From: Paraburkholderia bryophila | Lineage (GTDB): Bacteria; Pseudomonadota; Gammaproteobacteria; Burkholderiales; Burkholderiaceae | DNA: 64,000 bases | NCBI RefSeq assembly: GCF_013409255.1 | Contig: NZ_JACCAS010000002.1 | Coordinates: 496,001 to 560,000 of the forward strand | Direction: 5' to 3' | Part shown: piece after piece, positions 42,403 to 52,198 of the stretch | Layout of the letters: every line of letters begins with the position of its first letter | Numbering within the stretch: position 1 is the first letter of the stretch | The notes under the pieces: generated by a model | The model's input: the letters and a program-made list of their open reading frames with translations, nothing else | What the model was told of the DNA's origin: nothing | Databases searched by the model: none | Position numbers and translations under genes: made by a program

Positions 42403-44022
42403 CTAGAAATCCCAGCTGAATGTTTGCGGATTCGCCTCGCGCGAATTTTGGTCAGGCGGCGACACCATTACGATGCTCGCGTGGAGCGGGTCGCGCAGGT
42501 TGACGAGCGCGCTTGTCTTGCCGTCGTTGTATCCCATCATCAGCGCGAGCGTCATTTGCACCCATGTCGAGCTTGTGCCTGTGTCGCCGCCGATGCGGCG
42601 TTGCATGTCGAACGCGTCCTTCGGGTCGTCCAGATCGATGTGCTGCGGGTTGTCGTGCAGTGCCTGGATGAGCAACGCGAGATGGTTGGTCGACATGCCG
42701 GTGTCGTGGAACATTCGGCCGGGTTGGTCGTTGGGAGCGAGGGTGCCGAGTGCCTGTTGCCAACCTTCACGCAGTTTTTCGATGCGTTCGCCCTTCTTGA
42801 GCGGTTCGCCGTGGCTGTTGCTCAGGTCGATACGTACCGGTCGATGCAGGTACGCGAGTACTGGCCAGTTGTCGTATTCCGTCAACTGCCATGTGGTCCA
42901 TGGTATTGGGACCCAGGGGTTCGGTTTGAAGCCTTGCGGGATCTTCAATGGTGTGGTCTTCCAGAACTCGGGAAGTTTGCTTTGCCAGTAGTCCCATGGC
43001 ATCTCGTCCTTGTCGTGCTCCCAGTAGGCTTTTTGGACATTCCAGAAGTAATTCCACAGCTTGATCACGTCATACTGTGTTTTGCTGTTGTCGATTGCTT
43101 CGGGCGCGTGGACAACGTAAGGTCGGATCATCCGATCTATTCGGTCCTTTCGCGTTACGAGCAGCGCAACGAAGCTGTCCGGCTGTGGTGGAAAGAAATA
43201 CTCTTTCAGGTTCGATTGCTGCACATAGTTATCTCCAGGAGTTCGCATATATGCGCGGGTATTGAGACCGTCCTCAATCAACACAACCGCGGCAGGCAAG
43301 TCCGGATGCGCATCGAAAAATTCGAATAACCGATTCACTACATCGTCACCATGCTCGGTATGGATCTCGTCGAGGCGGATGTATAGAGGGTTGGTGATGC
43401 CTGCGCCGTTGTCTGCGTCGCCGATATGTGTCGCCATGCGATCAGCGAGCTCATCGGCAGGATTGCGGGGCGGCCCGACAGCGATGACGGGAATTGGCCA
43501 GAAGTCAACCCAGCGCCGCAGCGTATAACCGAATACATTGTTCTCGCGCTGCCTGCCTGCAAAAGAACGGTCGGCGCCTGTGTAGGGATATTTTTTAGGG
43601 TCTTGCAATAGCAAAGTGCCAGAAGCGCCAGCCTCGTCGAGACGCATTAGCATCGCCCGCTGTCGGAATCTGTCGACGGTCACGCCAAAGCGACGTATCT
43701 CCAGCGTGAAACGCGGATCACGCGGAGCGGTGGCTGCGACCGCTTCTGCCTGCAAAGCTGTGTTCCGTACGGCCAACGGATCAACCTGCTGCACGTCCTT
43801 GCGATCCCATACACAGTACCCGGCATACAACCCAGCCGCCAGCAATACAGGGGGCACAGTTAGAAGCAGTAGTCGTCGAATCATCGAGGTATCTTCCAAA
43901 GATAAATAACCGCCAATCATTAACAGCTTGAGCATCGCGATCCACACCAAAGTCAGAATCGCTAGCCCGGACGGGACGAGAAAGAGCCAACGGCTCGGAG
44001 GTCGAGTCAGAGGTGTTGTCAT
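42403..44022 (-). CDS. Tla3-type adaptor (DUF2875) for a T6SS lipase
   Basis: The 539-residue protein has two N-terminal hydrophobic helices (WLFLVPSGLAILTLVWIAML and LLLLTVPPVLLAAGLYAGYC). The DUF2875-type body includes RFTLEIRRFGVTVDRFRQ and FDMQRRIGGDTGTSSTWVQMTLALMMGYNDGKTSALVNLR. DUF2875 proteins are known as Tla3, the adaptor that helps load Tle3 in Pseudomonas. It lies 6 bp downstream of the Tle3-like gene. The family call is good; what it loads is uncertain because Tle3 lacks its lipase half here. Confidence 0.82.
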   Translation of the reverse strand: MTTPLTRPPSRWLFLVPSGLAILTLVWIAMLKLLMIGGYLSLEDTSMIRRLLLLTVPPVLLAAGLYAGYCVWDRKDVQQVDPLAVRNTALQAEAVAATAPRDPRFTLEIRRFGVTVDRFRQRAMLMRLDEAGASGTLLLQDPKKYPYTGADRSFAGRQRENNVFGYTLRRWVDFWPIPVIAVGPPRNPADELADRMATHIGDADNGAGITNPLYIRLDEIHTEHGDDVVNRLFEFFDAHPDLPAAVVLIEDGLNTRAYMRTPGDNYVQQSNLKEYFFPPQPDSFVALLVTRKDRIDRMIRPYVVHAPEAIDNSKTQYDVIKLWNYFWNVQKAYWEHDKDEMPWDYWQSKLPEFWKTTPLKIPQGFKPNPWVPIPWTTWQLTEYDNWPVLAYLHRPVRIDLSNSHGEPLKKGERIEKLREGWQQALGTLAPNDQPGRMFHDTGMSTNHLALLIQALHDNPQHIDLDDPKDAFDMQRRIGGDTGTSSTWVQMTLALMMGYNDGKTSALVNLRDPLHASIVMVSPPDQNSREANPQTFSWDF

Positions 44023-44028
44023 GGGAAA

Positions 44029-45306
44029 TCAGAAAAGCCGAATTTTTTCCAGTGCGTTGGAGCGCATTTTCTGCGCAGTCGAATCGTTACGCGTCTTGAT
44101 GATTTCACTAACTACCGCTGGCGGCGGAGTCCTAGGTACAAGTTTTTCGGGTGGGAAATTGGCGTACCTGTAGTAGTCTGTATTTGCTTCAACAACGTCA
44201 CGCGTCGTCCAGTCGAGGCTGCCATATCGAGGACTAGTTTTTTCCAAGTCACCCGCAGCTATTCGCCAATCCGCAATCGCCCTCAACAATTCTGTCCAAT
44301 CCGGATCATCAAGCACCCGCGCTTGTCCAATCGACATGTCAAACGCCGTTGCGCAACGATGATTGCGCCGCCCGCTCATCACCGCCGAGTGATACGAATC
44401 ATCCACTCGATAACTGTTCATCAGCCTCACCTTCGCCTCGTTTGGCGTTTCATACCGGATCACCACGATCTGCCCCGCTACAACCGGCACATCCGAATCC
44501 CCAATGGTCGGCGGGAACGCCCGGTACACCTTGCATTGGTCGTCGGGCTGCTTGCCCGCGTTCAGCACGCCTGCGACATCGGTAGTAGCCGGTGGCTTGC
44601 CAGGATTCAGTCCTGGCCACGGCATCATCTGAGGCGGCAGAAGCTCGAGCTCCGACACACTGAGCGCCGTCTCGGCCTCGACCTGATCGATCGACTGCCT
44701 CCCTGCATGTCGCTCGTTCAAGGAAACGCCATCAAGCGGTGCATCCCCGCTGCCCGGAAGCGCATTCGCCTCCATCTCCGGATCGAACGGCGGCGAGAGT
44801 TCCTCGCCGTTGATGGTGCGCATCGTGTTCTCCGCGATTTGCGCCTGTTTCACGCTTGCTGCCCCGCCGGTCGTTCCGTGTGAACTCTCACCCTCAAGAC
44901 GCATGTTGTGCGGCCCTGGCGGCGTCCCCACCTGCACCGGCTTGCCCTGTCGCACGCGACGCGTAAAGACCCGTTGCAACAACGAACCGGATAGCAGCGT
45001 GACGGTTTCTTTTTTTGCGCCAGACTGCGCAGCGGACACCTGAAGTGCGTCGGGCAACCCGATACAACCCATCCCCGCCACGCCCCTGAGGCCGATGAAT
45101 AGCGTCGGAGAGAGGTTGTCGTGGGCCGATACGCACGTGAGATGGCCGCTGATGCCGCCCATCAGGCTTTCGTGGAGGGTGGCGTGCTGGAGGGCTAGCA
45201 GGTGGCCTACGGTGCGTTGGGCTCGCCCGAAGTTCAAACCGACAGGACGGTTGTTCCAGTCGACCGCGCCTGTGGCAAAGCTTTTTAAGGTTTGGTTGGT
45301 AGACAC
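44029..45306 (-). CDS. Tle3-like T6SS effector lacking its N-terminal lipase half (DUF3274 part)
   Basis: The 425-residue protein matches the C-terminal part of Tle3: NNRPVGLNFGRAQRTVGHLL, then GGISGHLTCVSAHDNLSPTLFIGLRGVAGMGCIGLPDAL, and the DUF3274-type NSYRVDDSYHSAVMSGRRNHRCATAFDMSIGQAR. No GxSxG or GHSxG nucleophile is present. A GTG start at 45306 follows GGGGGA; just upstream an in-frame TAG closes the frame, so no hidden N-terminus continues. It is probably a truncated or repurposed Tle3 of the left module. Confidence 0.75.
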   Translation of the reverse strand: MSTNQTLKSFATGAVDWNNRPVGLNFGRAQRTVGHLLALQHATLHESLMGGISGHLTCVSAHDNLSPTLFIGLRGVAGMGCIGLPDALQVSAAQSGAKKETVTLLSGSLLQRVFTRRVRQGKPVQVGTPPGPHNMRLEGESSHGTTGGAASVKQAQIAENTMRTINGEELSPPFDPEMEANALPGSGDAPLDGVSLNERHAGRQSIDQVEAETALSVSELELLPPQMMPWPGLNPGKPPATTDVAGVLNAGKQPDDQCKVYRAFPPTIGDSDVPVVAGQIVVIRYETPNEAKVRLMNSYRVDDSYHSAVMSGRRNHRCATAFDMSIGQARVLDDPDWTELLRAIADWRIAAGDLEKTSPRYGSLDWTTRDVVEANTDYYRYANFPPEKLVPRTPPPAVVSEIIKTRNDSTAQKMRSNALEKIRLF

Positions 45307-45353
45307 AGGTTTCCCCCGCTATCGATGAAAACGTATGAGATTGCGTGGGTCGC

Positions 45354-46034
45354 TCAGCCAAACACCTGACGCTGCACGAAATGCCAACGTGCCGCTTCCG
45401 GGTCGTATAAGGCCAATTGCTTCGCTTCGTTGGGAGCGAATTGGATCAGTGGCGGGTCATCGCGCAAGCAGAATGCTCGCTCCAACGCATCTCGCGCGGA
45501 AGCCGGCGCATCAAGCCATTGCCGCACCGCTTTCTGCGTTTCGCGCCAGGCAAACAGGCCGGCCTGCTGATGTAGGGCGTCGATGATCGTCCACATATCG
45601 GAGTCGATCTGGAGCGACTGCTGATCACTATCACCACGCGGCCGCCTGCCTTGCGTCAAGGTCAGACGTGTCAGACAGCCGTTTTCCCGTACGACGAGCC
45701 GATAGTCGTGCGCTAACCAGGCTAAGTGAAATGACAACGGCCGCTGGAATCCCCGGCAGGAGAGAAAGGCTTCCGGCGCGACGTTCCTCACAGGCCTGAT
45801 TTCGAAATGCACTGACAGCTCCTGAGAAATCAGGCCGAGACCGTCGAGCATTGCATCGAATGGGGAAAGGAAGCAGCGGACGGCGTGCCCTACCGAAGTT
45901 CGATCGGTGAAAAGCTTGGTGGATTGGTTGTGGTCCGATTGCGTTAGTTGCACGGACATTTCCGGGTTGACGGAGTGCGTCTCACTGCTGCTTTGTTCGA
46001 AGCGCTTTCTTGTTTGATCTTGATTGCTGCCCAT
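45354..46034 (-). CDS. Unknown protein, first gene of the left T6SS module
   Basis: The 226-residue protein has a polar, glutamine-rich N-terminus and a soluble C-terminal part with ELSVHFEIRPVRNVAPEAFLSCRGFQRPLSFHLAWL and DPEAARWHFVQRQVFG. No signal peptide, membrane helix or known domain is visible. It begins the operon with the Tle3-like and Tla3 genes, so it could be an adaptor or regulatory protein. Its position resembles where an immunity or loading factor might sit, but I see no export signal typical of periplasmic immunity proteins. Confidence 0.65.
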   Translation of the reverse strand: MGSNQDQTRKRFEQSSSETHSVNPEMSVQLTQSDHNQSTKLFTDRTSVGHAVRCFLSPFDAMLDGLGLISQELSVHFEIRPVRNVAPEAFLSCRGFQRPLSFHLAWLAHDYRLVVRENGCLTRLTLTQGRRPRGDSDQQSLQIDSDMWTIIDALHQQAGLFAWRETQKAVRQWLDAPASARDALERAFCLRDDPPLIQFAPNEAKQLALYDPEAARWHFVQRQVFG

Positions 46035-46484
46035 TCCACCGCTCCCACTCGCGTGAAATTACGCCCACGCGGTTGATGATTGAGCGGCGGATTCTATAGA
46101 TCCTCTAATATTTTTCGGTAAAGATTAGTCAAGACTGCGTGGACTATGCTGAATCGCAGTTTTGGTAAAAAACGGGGCTTAAGAACGGAATGGGAAAAAT
46201 CCGTTTAATTTGGTAGCGGACTAAGAATTCGCCGTAAATTCACTTGTAGCGACTGAAGTGACGCCGACGCGCCGCGACCAAGGCTTCAATGCCCCGACGC
46301 CCATAGCGCACGTCTTGAGTACATATCCGCGCACAAGTTTTTACGCTCCAACATTCGCATAATATCCATATTGCATCGAATCGATTTTGCCTTATCAATT
46401 AATGACAAATATCCAATTGATTTTAGCGCGTCGTCATACGTAAAATCTGGCGATGAAACGAGCGCGATCAGATAAAGAGGCGAT
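46035..46484. promoter_or_regulatory. Divergent promoter region of the two T6SS modules
   Basis: These 450 bp separate the two divergent operons and are AT-rich (46100-46250 and 46380-46450). AAAGAGG lies just before the VgrG ATG. No further gene is supported; a 126-codon minus frame at 46286-46666 runs antisense into vgrG and is rejected. Confidence 0.55.
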
Positions 46485-49181
46485 ATGGGTACGCGGAGCG
46501 GGGCAATAACAGGAGGACTGTCACAGCAGGGCCGTCTTCTGAAACTGGATACTCCGGCTGGCAATAATGTATTGCTGCCCCATCGAGTCACCGGTCGCTC
46601 ACGGATCGGCCGCGACTTCTTTTTCATGCTCGACTGCGTATCCACTTCGGGCGACGTTGAACTCAAAACGCTGATCGCTCAGGCAGTCACGCTGTGGATG
46701 CAGCAGACCGACGGATCTTATCTGCCGCATCATGGCTACGTCCATACTGCGCGCAGACTGGGCGCCGATGGCACGTTGACCAGTTATCAATTGACCTTTT
46801 CCTCGTGGATGCACTTCCTGAAGTTCCGCCGTGACCAGCGGCACTGGCAGGACAAGAGCGTCGACGAGATCATTACAGACGTATTCAACCAGCATCCACA
46901 AGCGCAAGGCATGTATCGCTTTGCTCTGTCGAAGCCGCTACCCACGCGTTCGTACTGCCGGCAGGACGACAGCGACTGGAATTTTGTGCACCGACTGCTG
47001 GAGTCCGAAGGACTGTACGGATTCTGGCAACAGGCCGCCGACGGCAAATCGCATACGCTTGTCGTCACCGATCGCCTCGAAACGTTCGATCCGCTTTCGC
47101 CCTCGACGGTTCGCTTCTATCGTGCCGACACCGGGAACGAAGCCGATGCGCTCACGCAATGGTCGGGTACTCGGACGCTCCAATCTGTGATGCTGTCGAC
47201 CCGCACATTCGACTACAAGAGTCCATCGACGCCGTTCAATCCCAAAGGCACTTCGATTCCGACAGAGGCAAATCAGGGAGCGCTGCCCGCTCAGGCGGAA
47301 GTCTATGAATACACGGGCGGCTATACCTATCCCGAGCAGGACCGCGGCGATCATCTGTCGAAGATTCGCATGGAGGAATGGGAGTCGCAAGCGAAGCGGT
47401 TTCACGGCCTAGGAAGCCTGCGAGCGATGGACGCGGGGCGGCGGTTCACATTGACCGATCACCCGGAGCACGACCTGGACACAGCAGTCCAACGCGAGTT
47501 TGCGACCATCGAGGTCGAGTGGGCCGTCGAAAACAATCTCCCACTCTCCGGGCATGAGGCGAACTACCCGCACAGTCTGAACGATCAGTTCGAGCAGCCT
47601 CGTACCAGCGGTGACGGTCAGACGTTCAGCGTGAACTTTGCGGACGGCTCCACTGGCTTCTACCGTATATGCATCGAAGCGCAACGCACGACAGTGCCAT
47701 ACCGCAGCCCGTTCGAGCACAGTAAGCCCGAGGCAAAGCTGGAGTCGGCGATCGTGGCCGGTCCTAAGGGACAGGAGGCCTACACGGACGGATTGAACCG
47801 GGTGAAAGTCCTCTTCATCTGGGACCGGCTCAATCCGGGGGATGAACGTGCATCGTGCTGGGTGCGCGTCGCGCAGTCCGACACCGGAGATGGTTATGGC
47901 GGTGTCCACATGCCGCGCGCGGGTGAGGAATTGCTGATCGGTCACATCGGCAATGACATCGACCGGCCTATAGCGCTTCATCGCGTGTACAACGGCGCGG
48001 CGAAACCGCAGTGGCATTCGAACGCCCTGCTTTCCGGCTATCAATCGAGGGGCTTCGGCGGGACAGGCGCCTACAACGCATTCGTGCATGACGATGCCAC
48101 CCATCAGGGCGGCACACGTATCGTCAGCTACACCGGAAAAAGCTATTCGTCACTCGCGCAGGGCTATCTGATCCAGCAGGACGGTAATACACGTGGCCGA
48201 TATATTGGCTCGGGCGTGCTATTGCACGCTGACGATTACGTTTCGATGCGCGCGGCCAAGGGGGTGTCAATAGGCTCGCATTCGAACGCATACGACGACG
48301 AGCAACTGAGCGTAGACGGCGCGCGGGCGCAACTCACGCACGCGGGGATGCTGGTGGAGTCGCTTTCGAGCGCCAGTGTGACGGCGCAAGCGGAATCACT
48401 GCAAATAGGTCAGGACGCGCTGAAGGGTCTGACTACGGCGATCCAGCACCCGGAGTCCGGGCAAACTTCAGGAGGCGCGACGGCGGGCGGCGGGACAGGC
48501 AGCGCCAACGGGTTCGCAAAGCCGGAGATCGTGATTGCGTCGGCGGCCGATTTTGCCGCTGTGGCGGACGGCTCGGCGCACGTGGTGGCGCAAGCGGAGG
48601 TGAACGTGGTTGGCAGCGGGAACGTCAACGTGGCGGCAGGCAAATCGTTGATCGCAGCGGTGGCGGAGACGATCAGTATCTTTGTACAGAAAGCTGGCAT
48701 GAAGCTGTTCGCCGCGAAGGGGCCGATCAAGATTTCGGCGCATACCGACGACATGGGGCTCAATGCTGGTCAGACAATGACGGTCACCGCGAAGCGTATC
48801 GTGCTCGATGCTACGGATGAACTCATTATCAAGTGCGGTGGCTCCTATACGCGATGGGTGGCAGCCGGGATCGAAGATGGCACGCGCGGACCCCGCTCGA
48901 TCAAGTCGGCGTCGTTCAGCCGGCAGGGACCAAGTTCGATTGCCGAGCATATGAACAGCCTGCCGCAGGCCAAGTTCAACGATCCCTACGTGCTGCGTGA
49001 TCGCATTACGGGCGACGTCCTCAAGAATCACCCCTACGAACTGGTGCGTGCCGATGGTACCCGCCTGACTGGGATGACGAACGAACAGGGGCATGTGCCC
49101 GAGCAGAAGAGCGAGGACGTTGAGTCGGTGATGCTGCGTGCATTGCGACCGGGTTCCAACGCGGGCGGCGGTTCGGCGTGA
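46485..49181 (+). CDS. vgrG: Type VI secretion VgrG spike with C-terminal extension
   Basis: The 898-residue protein has the Burkholderia-type VgrG N-terminus (LLKLDTPAGNNVLLPHRVTGRSRIGRDFFF), the gp27-like part through YPHSLNDQFEQPRTSGDG, the gp5-like OB segment (VKVLFIWDRLNPGDERASCWVRVAQSDTGDG), and then DUF2345 (GVSIGSHSNAYDDEQLSVDGARAQ). A ~90-residue C-terminal extension after the repeats ends HMNSLPQAKFNDPYVLRDRITGDVLKNHPYELV, likely binding the downstream lipase or PAAR. It is the first gene of the right-hand effector module. Confidence 0.93.
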   Translation: MGTRSGAITGGLSQQGRLLKLDTPAGNNVLLPHRVTGRSRIGRDFFFMLDCVSTSGDVELKTLIAQAVTLWMQQTDGSYLPHHGYVHTARRLGADGTLTSYQLTFSSWMHFLKFRRDQRHWQDKSVDEIITDVFNQHPQAQGMYRFALSKPLPTRSYCRQDDSDWNFVHRLLESEGLYGFWQQAADGKSHTLVVTDRLETFDPLSPSTVRFYRADTGNEADALTQWSGTRTLQSVMLSTRTFDYKSPSTPFNPKGTSIPTEANQGALPAQAEVYEYTGGYTYPEQDRGDHLSKIRMEEWESQAKRFHGLGSLRAMDAGRRFTLTDHPEHDLDTAVQREFATIEVEWAVENNLPLSGHEANYPHSLNDQFEQPRTSGDGQTFSVNFADGSTGFYRICIEAQRTTVPYRSPFEHSKPEAKLESAIVAGPKGQEAYTDGLNRVKVLFIWDRLNPGDERASCWVRVAQSDTGDGYGGVHMPRAGEELLIGHIGNDIDRPIALHRVYNGAAKPQWHSNALLSGYQSRGFGGTGAYNAFVHDDATHQGGTRIVSYTGKSYSSLAQGYLIQQDGNTRGRYIGSGVLLHADDYVSMRAAKGVSIGSHSNAYDDEQLSVDGARAQLTHAGMLVESLSSASVTAQAESLQIGQDALKGLTTAIQHPESGQTSGGATAGGGTGSANGFAKPEIVIASAADFAAVADGSAHVVAQAEVNVVGSGNVNVAAGKSLIAAVAETISIFVQKAGMKLFAAKGPIKISAHTDDMGLNAGQTMTVTAKRIVLDATDELIIKCGGSYTRWVAAGIEDGTRGPRSIKSASFSRQGPSSIAEHMNSLPQAKFNDPYVLRDRITGDVLKNHPYELVRADGTRLTGMTNEQGHVPEQKSEDVESVMLRALRPGSNAGGGSA

Positions 49182-49219
49182 ACCATTTTGACTAGTCGAT
49201 ATACATTGCACGAACCACG

Positions 49220-51160
49220 ATGAGCGATAACCAGACAGACAATCAAGGCAGTTCGCCATTCGACGACAATGCCGAGCAAGAGGTGGTGCAGCATACCGGG
49301 CGCACGCACGCGGACGGATCGTCCTATGGGACTTTTACGCTCACGCCAGATAGCGACAAACGCGGTAAGGAACTGCTGTGCGATGTGCGGCCGATCATCC
49401 CGGTGATATTTCTGCCCGGTGTGATGGGTTCGCTGCTGACAGACAAGGTTACCGGCGACGAACTGTTCTTTGCCCCGAACACGGATGGCATGTTGGGGTC
49501 CGTAGGTGCACTCCCTGCGCTAATTGGGTTGTGGTTCAAGAGCGCATCGTCGCGGGAAACGCAGTTTGACCCAACCCAGGCGGCGGTGACGCCGCTCGGC
49601 CCGATCAATGTCGGCAAGCATGACAAAGACGATACCGCTGACCAGTTCGTGGACGAAAAGGAAGCGAGAAGGCGCGGCTGGGGTTCGGTCCATCGCACCA
49701 GCTATCACCCGGTACTAGCATGGCTCGAAGAGCAGCTGAACCAACCTATGAAGCTCAGCAAACCACACGGTGCGTGGGTCGACACCGACTCCACGGGCGA
49801 GAAGTGGACGCTTAAGCCGGTGATCGACACCGATCCAGCCGACTACGGCGCGTTCGGCAAAGGGGAAAAAATTACGTTGGATTCGGTGGAGTTCAAACGC
49901 TTCTCGAAGTACCGATACCGCGTCTACGCCATCGGCTATAACTGGCTGCAGTCGAATGCTGACTCCGGACAGCAGGTTGTCGAAGGCTCCGACTACTACG
50001 ATCCGAAGACGAAGAAGACGACGAGACTGATGGGCATCAAAGAGATTTGCAACGAAAACGATTCCGGCAAGGCGATCATTCTCACTCACTCGATGGGAGG
50101 ATTGGTCGCCCGGATGGCAATCGCAATGCATGACGCCGGAGGTTGGATGCACGGCGTATTCCACAACGTGCAGCCTGCTACGGGTGCGCCGGTTGCGGCG
50201 AAGCGTTTCAGGACGGGAGGCGGCAACGAGGGCGGGATAAACAGCTTTGTCAATGGAAGTCTGGTCGGCCGCGACGCAGGAGAGTTCATTGCAGTGATAG
50301 CGAACGCGCCAGGGCCGCTGGAACTGATCCCTATGCCTGATTACGACAATGGGGAAGCGTGGTGGGTGTTCTCGCGGATCAACGGCGAGGTCGTGATGAA
50401 GTTGCCGAAGACTGGCAATGCGTACAAGGAGATCTATACGAACTCCAAGTGGTATGGCTTGCTACCTGACCCAACGTTTCTTGATCCGGCTGGCGTTGTA
50501 AAGCAGCGCCTGGATAAACGATCGCAAGGAAAAACAGTTTTAGAAAATTTCCATGAAACCATAAAAGACGTTGTTAAAAAGCAAAACGACATAACCGACG
50601 TCTACCATGGGAACACATATGTCGCATACAACGGCAACGGCGCTTTGAAACAGAAACCGCAAGCCGACGCCGCGACAAAAAGCGACGACAGCTGCAAGCC
50701 GGGCATCGAAAAAGGTCTGCCGCTCGAAAAACTGCTGACGTGGGGTAAGGTGTTCTGGACTGGCAACGTACCGTCGGGGATAACGGAAGAAGAATTGCGC
50801 ACTGCAACCCTCCTGAACGACTCCCACACTGGCAATCTGCGGGTTTATCTGGAGTCACGCAACTTGACTATTGAGTTTGAGGTACAGAAGGTTCCAAAGC
50901 TGCCCATTGGAGCGGATGCGCCCGACCCTGACAAAAACGGCATCATTCAGGGTGACGCTACGGTGCCGGCATGGTCTGCGGATGCCCAAGCGCGCGGCCT
51001 GAGACCAGGTGTAAAAGGTAATTCAAGCAAAGGCGTGCAGACGGCATTCGTGCAGGCCGGCTACGATCACCAAGGAAGCTACAACCACCCATGGACCCGC
51101 TGGGCACTCCTTTACAGCGTCGTGCAGATCGCCCAAGACGCACCGGAGCCATCATGTTAA
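49220..51160 (+). CDS. T6SS phospholipase effector, Tle4/LCAT-like
   Basis: The 646-residue hydrolase has an LCAT/PGAP1-like start (IIPVIFLPGVMGSLLTDKVTG) and a nucleophile elbow THSMGG with Ser291. A likely catalytic Asp lies in IIQGDATVPAWSAD and His in YDHQGSYNHPW near the C-terminus. It has no signal peptide, as expected for a cytosol-loaded spike cargo. Pairing with a Tli4-like gene that overlaps its last 7 bases marks it as a Tle4-class phospholipase effector delivered into rival bacteria. Confidence 0.88.
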   Translation: MSDNQTDNQGSSPFDDNAEQEVVQHTGRTHADGSSYGTFTLTPDSDKRGKELLCDVRPIIPVIFLPGVMGSLLTDKVTGDELFFAPNTDGMLGSVGALPALIGLWFKSASSRETQFDPTQAAVTPLGPINVGKHDKDDTADQFVDEKEARRRGWGSVHRTSYHPVLAWLEEQLNQPMKLSKPHGAWVDTDSTGEKWTLKPVIDTDPADYGAFGKGEKITLDSVEFKRFSKYRYRVYAIGYNWLQSNADSGQQVVEGSDYYDPKTKKTTRLMGIKEICNENDSGKAIILTHSMGGLVARMAIAMHDAGGWMHGVFHNVQPATGAPVAAKRFRTGGGNEGGINSFVNGSLVGRDAGEFIAVIANAPGPLELIPMPDYDNGEAWWVFSRINGEVVMKLPKTGNAYKEIYTNSKWYGLLPDPTFLDPAGVVKQRLDKRSQGKTVLENFHETIKDVVKKQNDITDVYHGNTYVAYNGNGALKQKPQADAATKSDDSCKPGIEKGLPLEKLLTWGKVFWTGNVPSGITEEELRTATLLNDSHTGNLRVYLESRNLTIEFEVQKVPKLPIGADAPDPDKNGIIQGDATVPAWSADAQARGLRPGVKGNSSKGVQTAFVQAGYDHQGSYNHPWTRWALLYSVVQIAQDAPEPSC

Positions 51161-52191
51161 GTCACGTCTGGAAATTTCTGCTGCTCGCGTTCGGCGCGTG
51201 CTCCTGTTCGATTGTGTTTTCCGGAGAACCGACGATGAATAATCCCTTGCTGTCCAAGCCTCGTCCGTGGTGTATCGGTCGTTTCGTGTTCGACCGCCCG
51301 GCGACGAGCGAGATTTCAAATCAACGCTACGAATATCGAGGGGAGAAGTTAGGCACCCAATACAACGTGTCGCTAGCAACGTACCAAGCTAAAACGGATG
51401 CGCGGGAAAAGGAATTGCATACGAAGCGGCGCGTAGACCCAGGAAACAGAAATAAAGAATCAAGTCATTCGTGGCTGGAGAAAGCATTTTCACCCGTGAT
51501 GGATTCAAGGGTGTTTGTCTATCAGGATGCCGCAACAGATGGAGTTACGCTACCATTTGAAACGGAGGGATACATCTACGACAAGGGCACACTTGTTCAT
51601 ACGACTGGTGGAATTGGTTCGTCAGCGATTGGTAAAGTTGAAGATATCTATAATGACACCTACCGTCGCATCAAAGCTCGCGATAACTGGTCCGTGCCGA
51701 CCGAGTCGGGATTCTGCTTCGACGGCGGCATCGTCACGGGTTCATCGACATACACCGAAGAAGTTAGCCAGTCGTTCGCATTGATGCCGGGCCGACCCGC
51801 GCTCCTGGTGATCCAGATGCGTGACGCAGTGGACGCGGATGAGAAAGCGTCGCTGACGAAGACACTACCTCAATTGCGCGCTCAGATGGATCGGCTGCCG
51901 GGTCACTATCGAATTTTGCGCCAAGGCAAGCGCACGGTTGCCGGGATGGATGCAGAAGAGGTGTTGTTCGAATTGAAAGAAGGTGATCTCACGTCGTATC
52001 GGTTCTATCTTCTTGCACAGGGCGACCCGAGTACGCTGGCAAAACCTCATACCGCGATTCAGCTTTTGCTCGGCGCAAGCAGCCCTGACTTGACGCCGGA
52101 ACAGGCAACGTCACCCGTCGACGAGGCGGGTGCGTTGCAGACTTGGGATACGTTGTTGAACAGCTTGCGGCTGCGGCCTGGTGCAGTGTGA
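51154..52191 (+). CDS. Tli4-family immunity lipoprotein/periplasmic protein
   Basis: The 345-residue protein has a signal segment (LLLAFGACSCSIVFSGE) with a possible lipobox FGAC. The mature part matches Tli4-type immunity proteins: PWCIGRFVFDRP near the start, then SVPTESGFCFDGGIVTG and RPALLVIQMRDAVDADEKASLTKTL. The ATG at 51154 overlaps the lipase stop by 7 bases, so antidote and toxin are translated together. It should neutralise the phospholipase in the periplasm. A longer frame from 51091 is antisense-like and rejected. Confidence 0.85.
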   Translation: MLSHVWKFLLLAFGACSCSIVFSGEPTMNNPLLSKPRPWCIGRFVFDRPATSEISNQRYEYRGEKLGTQYNVSLATYQAKTDAREKELHTKRRVDPGNRNKESSHSWLEKAFSPVMDSRVFVYQDAATDGVTLPFETEGYIYDKGTLVHTTGGIGSSAIGKVEDIYNDTYRRIKARDNWSVPTESGFCFDGGIVTGSSTYTEEVSQSFALMPGRPALLVIQMRDAVDADEKASLTKTLPQLRAQMDRLPGHYRILRQGKRTVAGMDAEEVLFELKEGDLTSYRFYLLAQGDPSTLAKPHTAIQLLLGASSPDLTPEQATSPVDEAGALQTWDTLLNSLRLRPGAV

Positions 52192-52198
52192 GGATGGC

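Noticed and set aside
46286-46666. 126-codon minus ORF overlapping the VgrG start
   Set aside because: Mostly antisense to vgrG and lacks coding pattern; the divergent region is better read as promoters.
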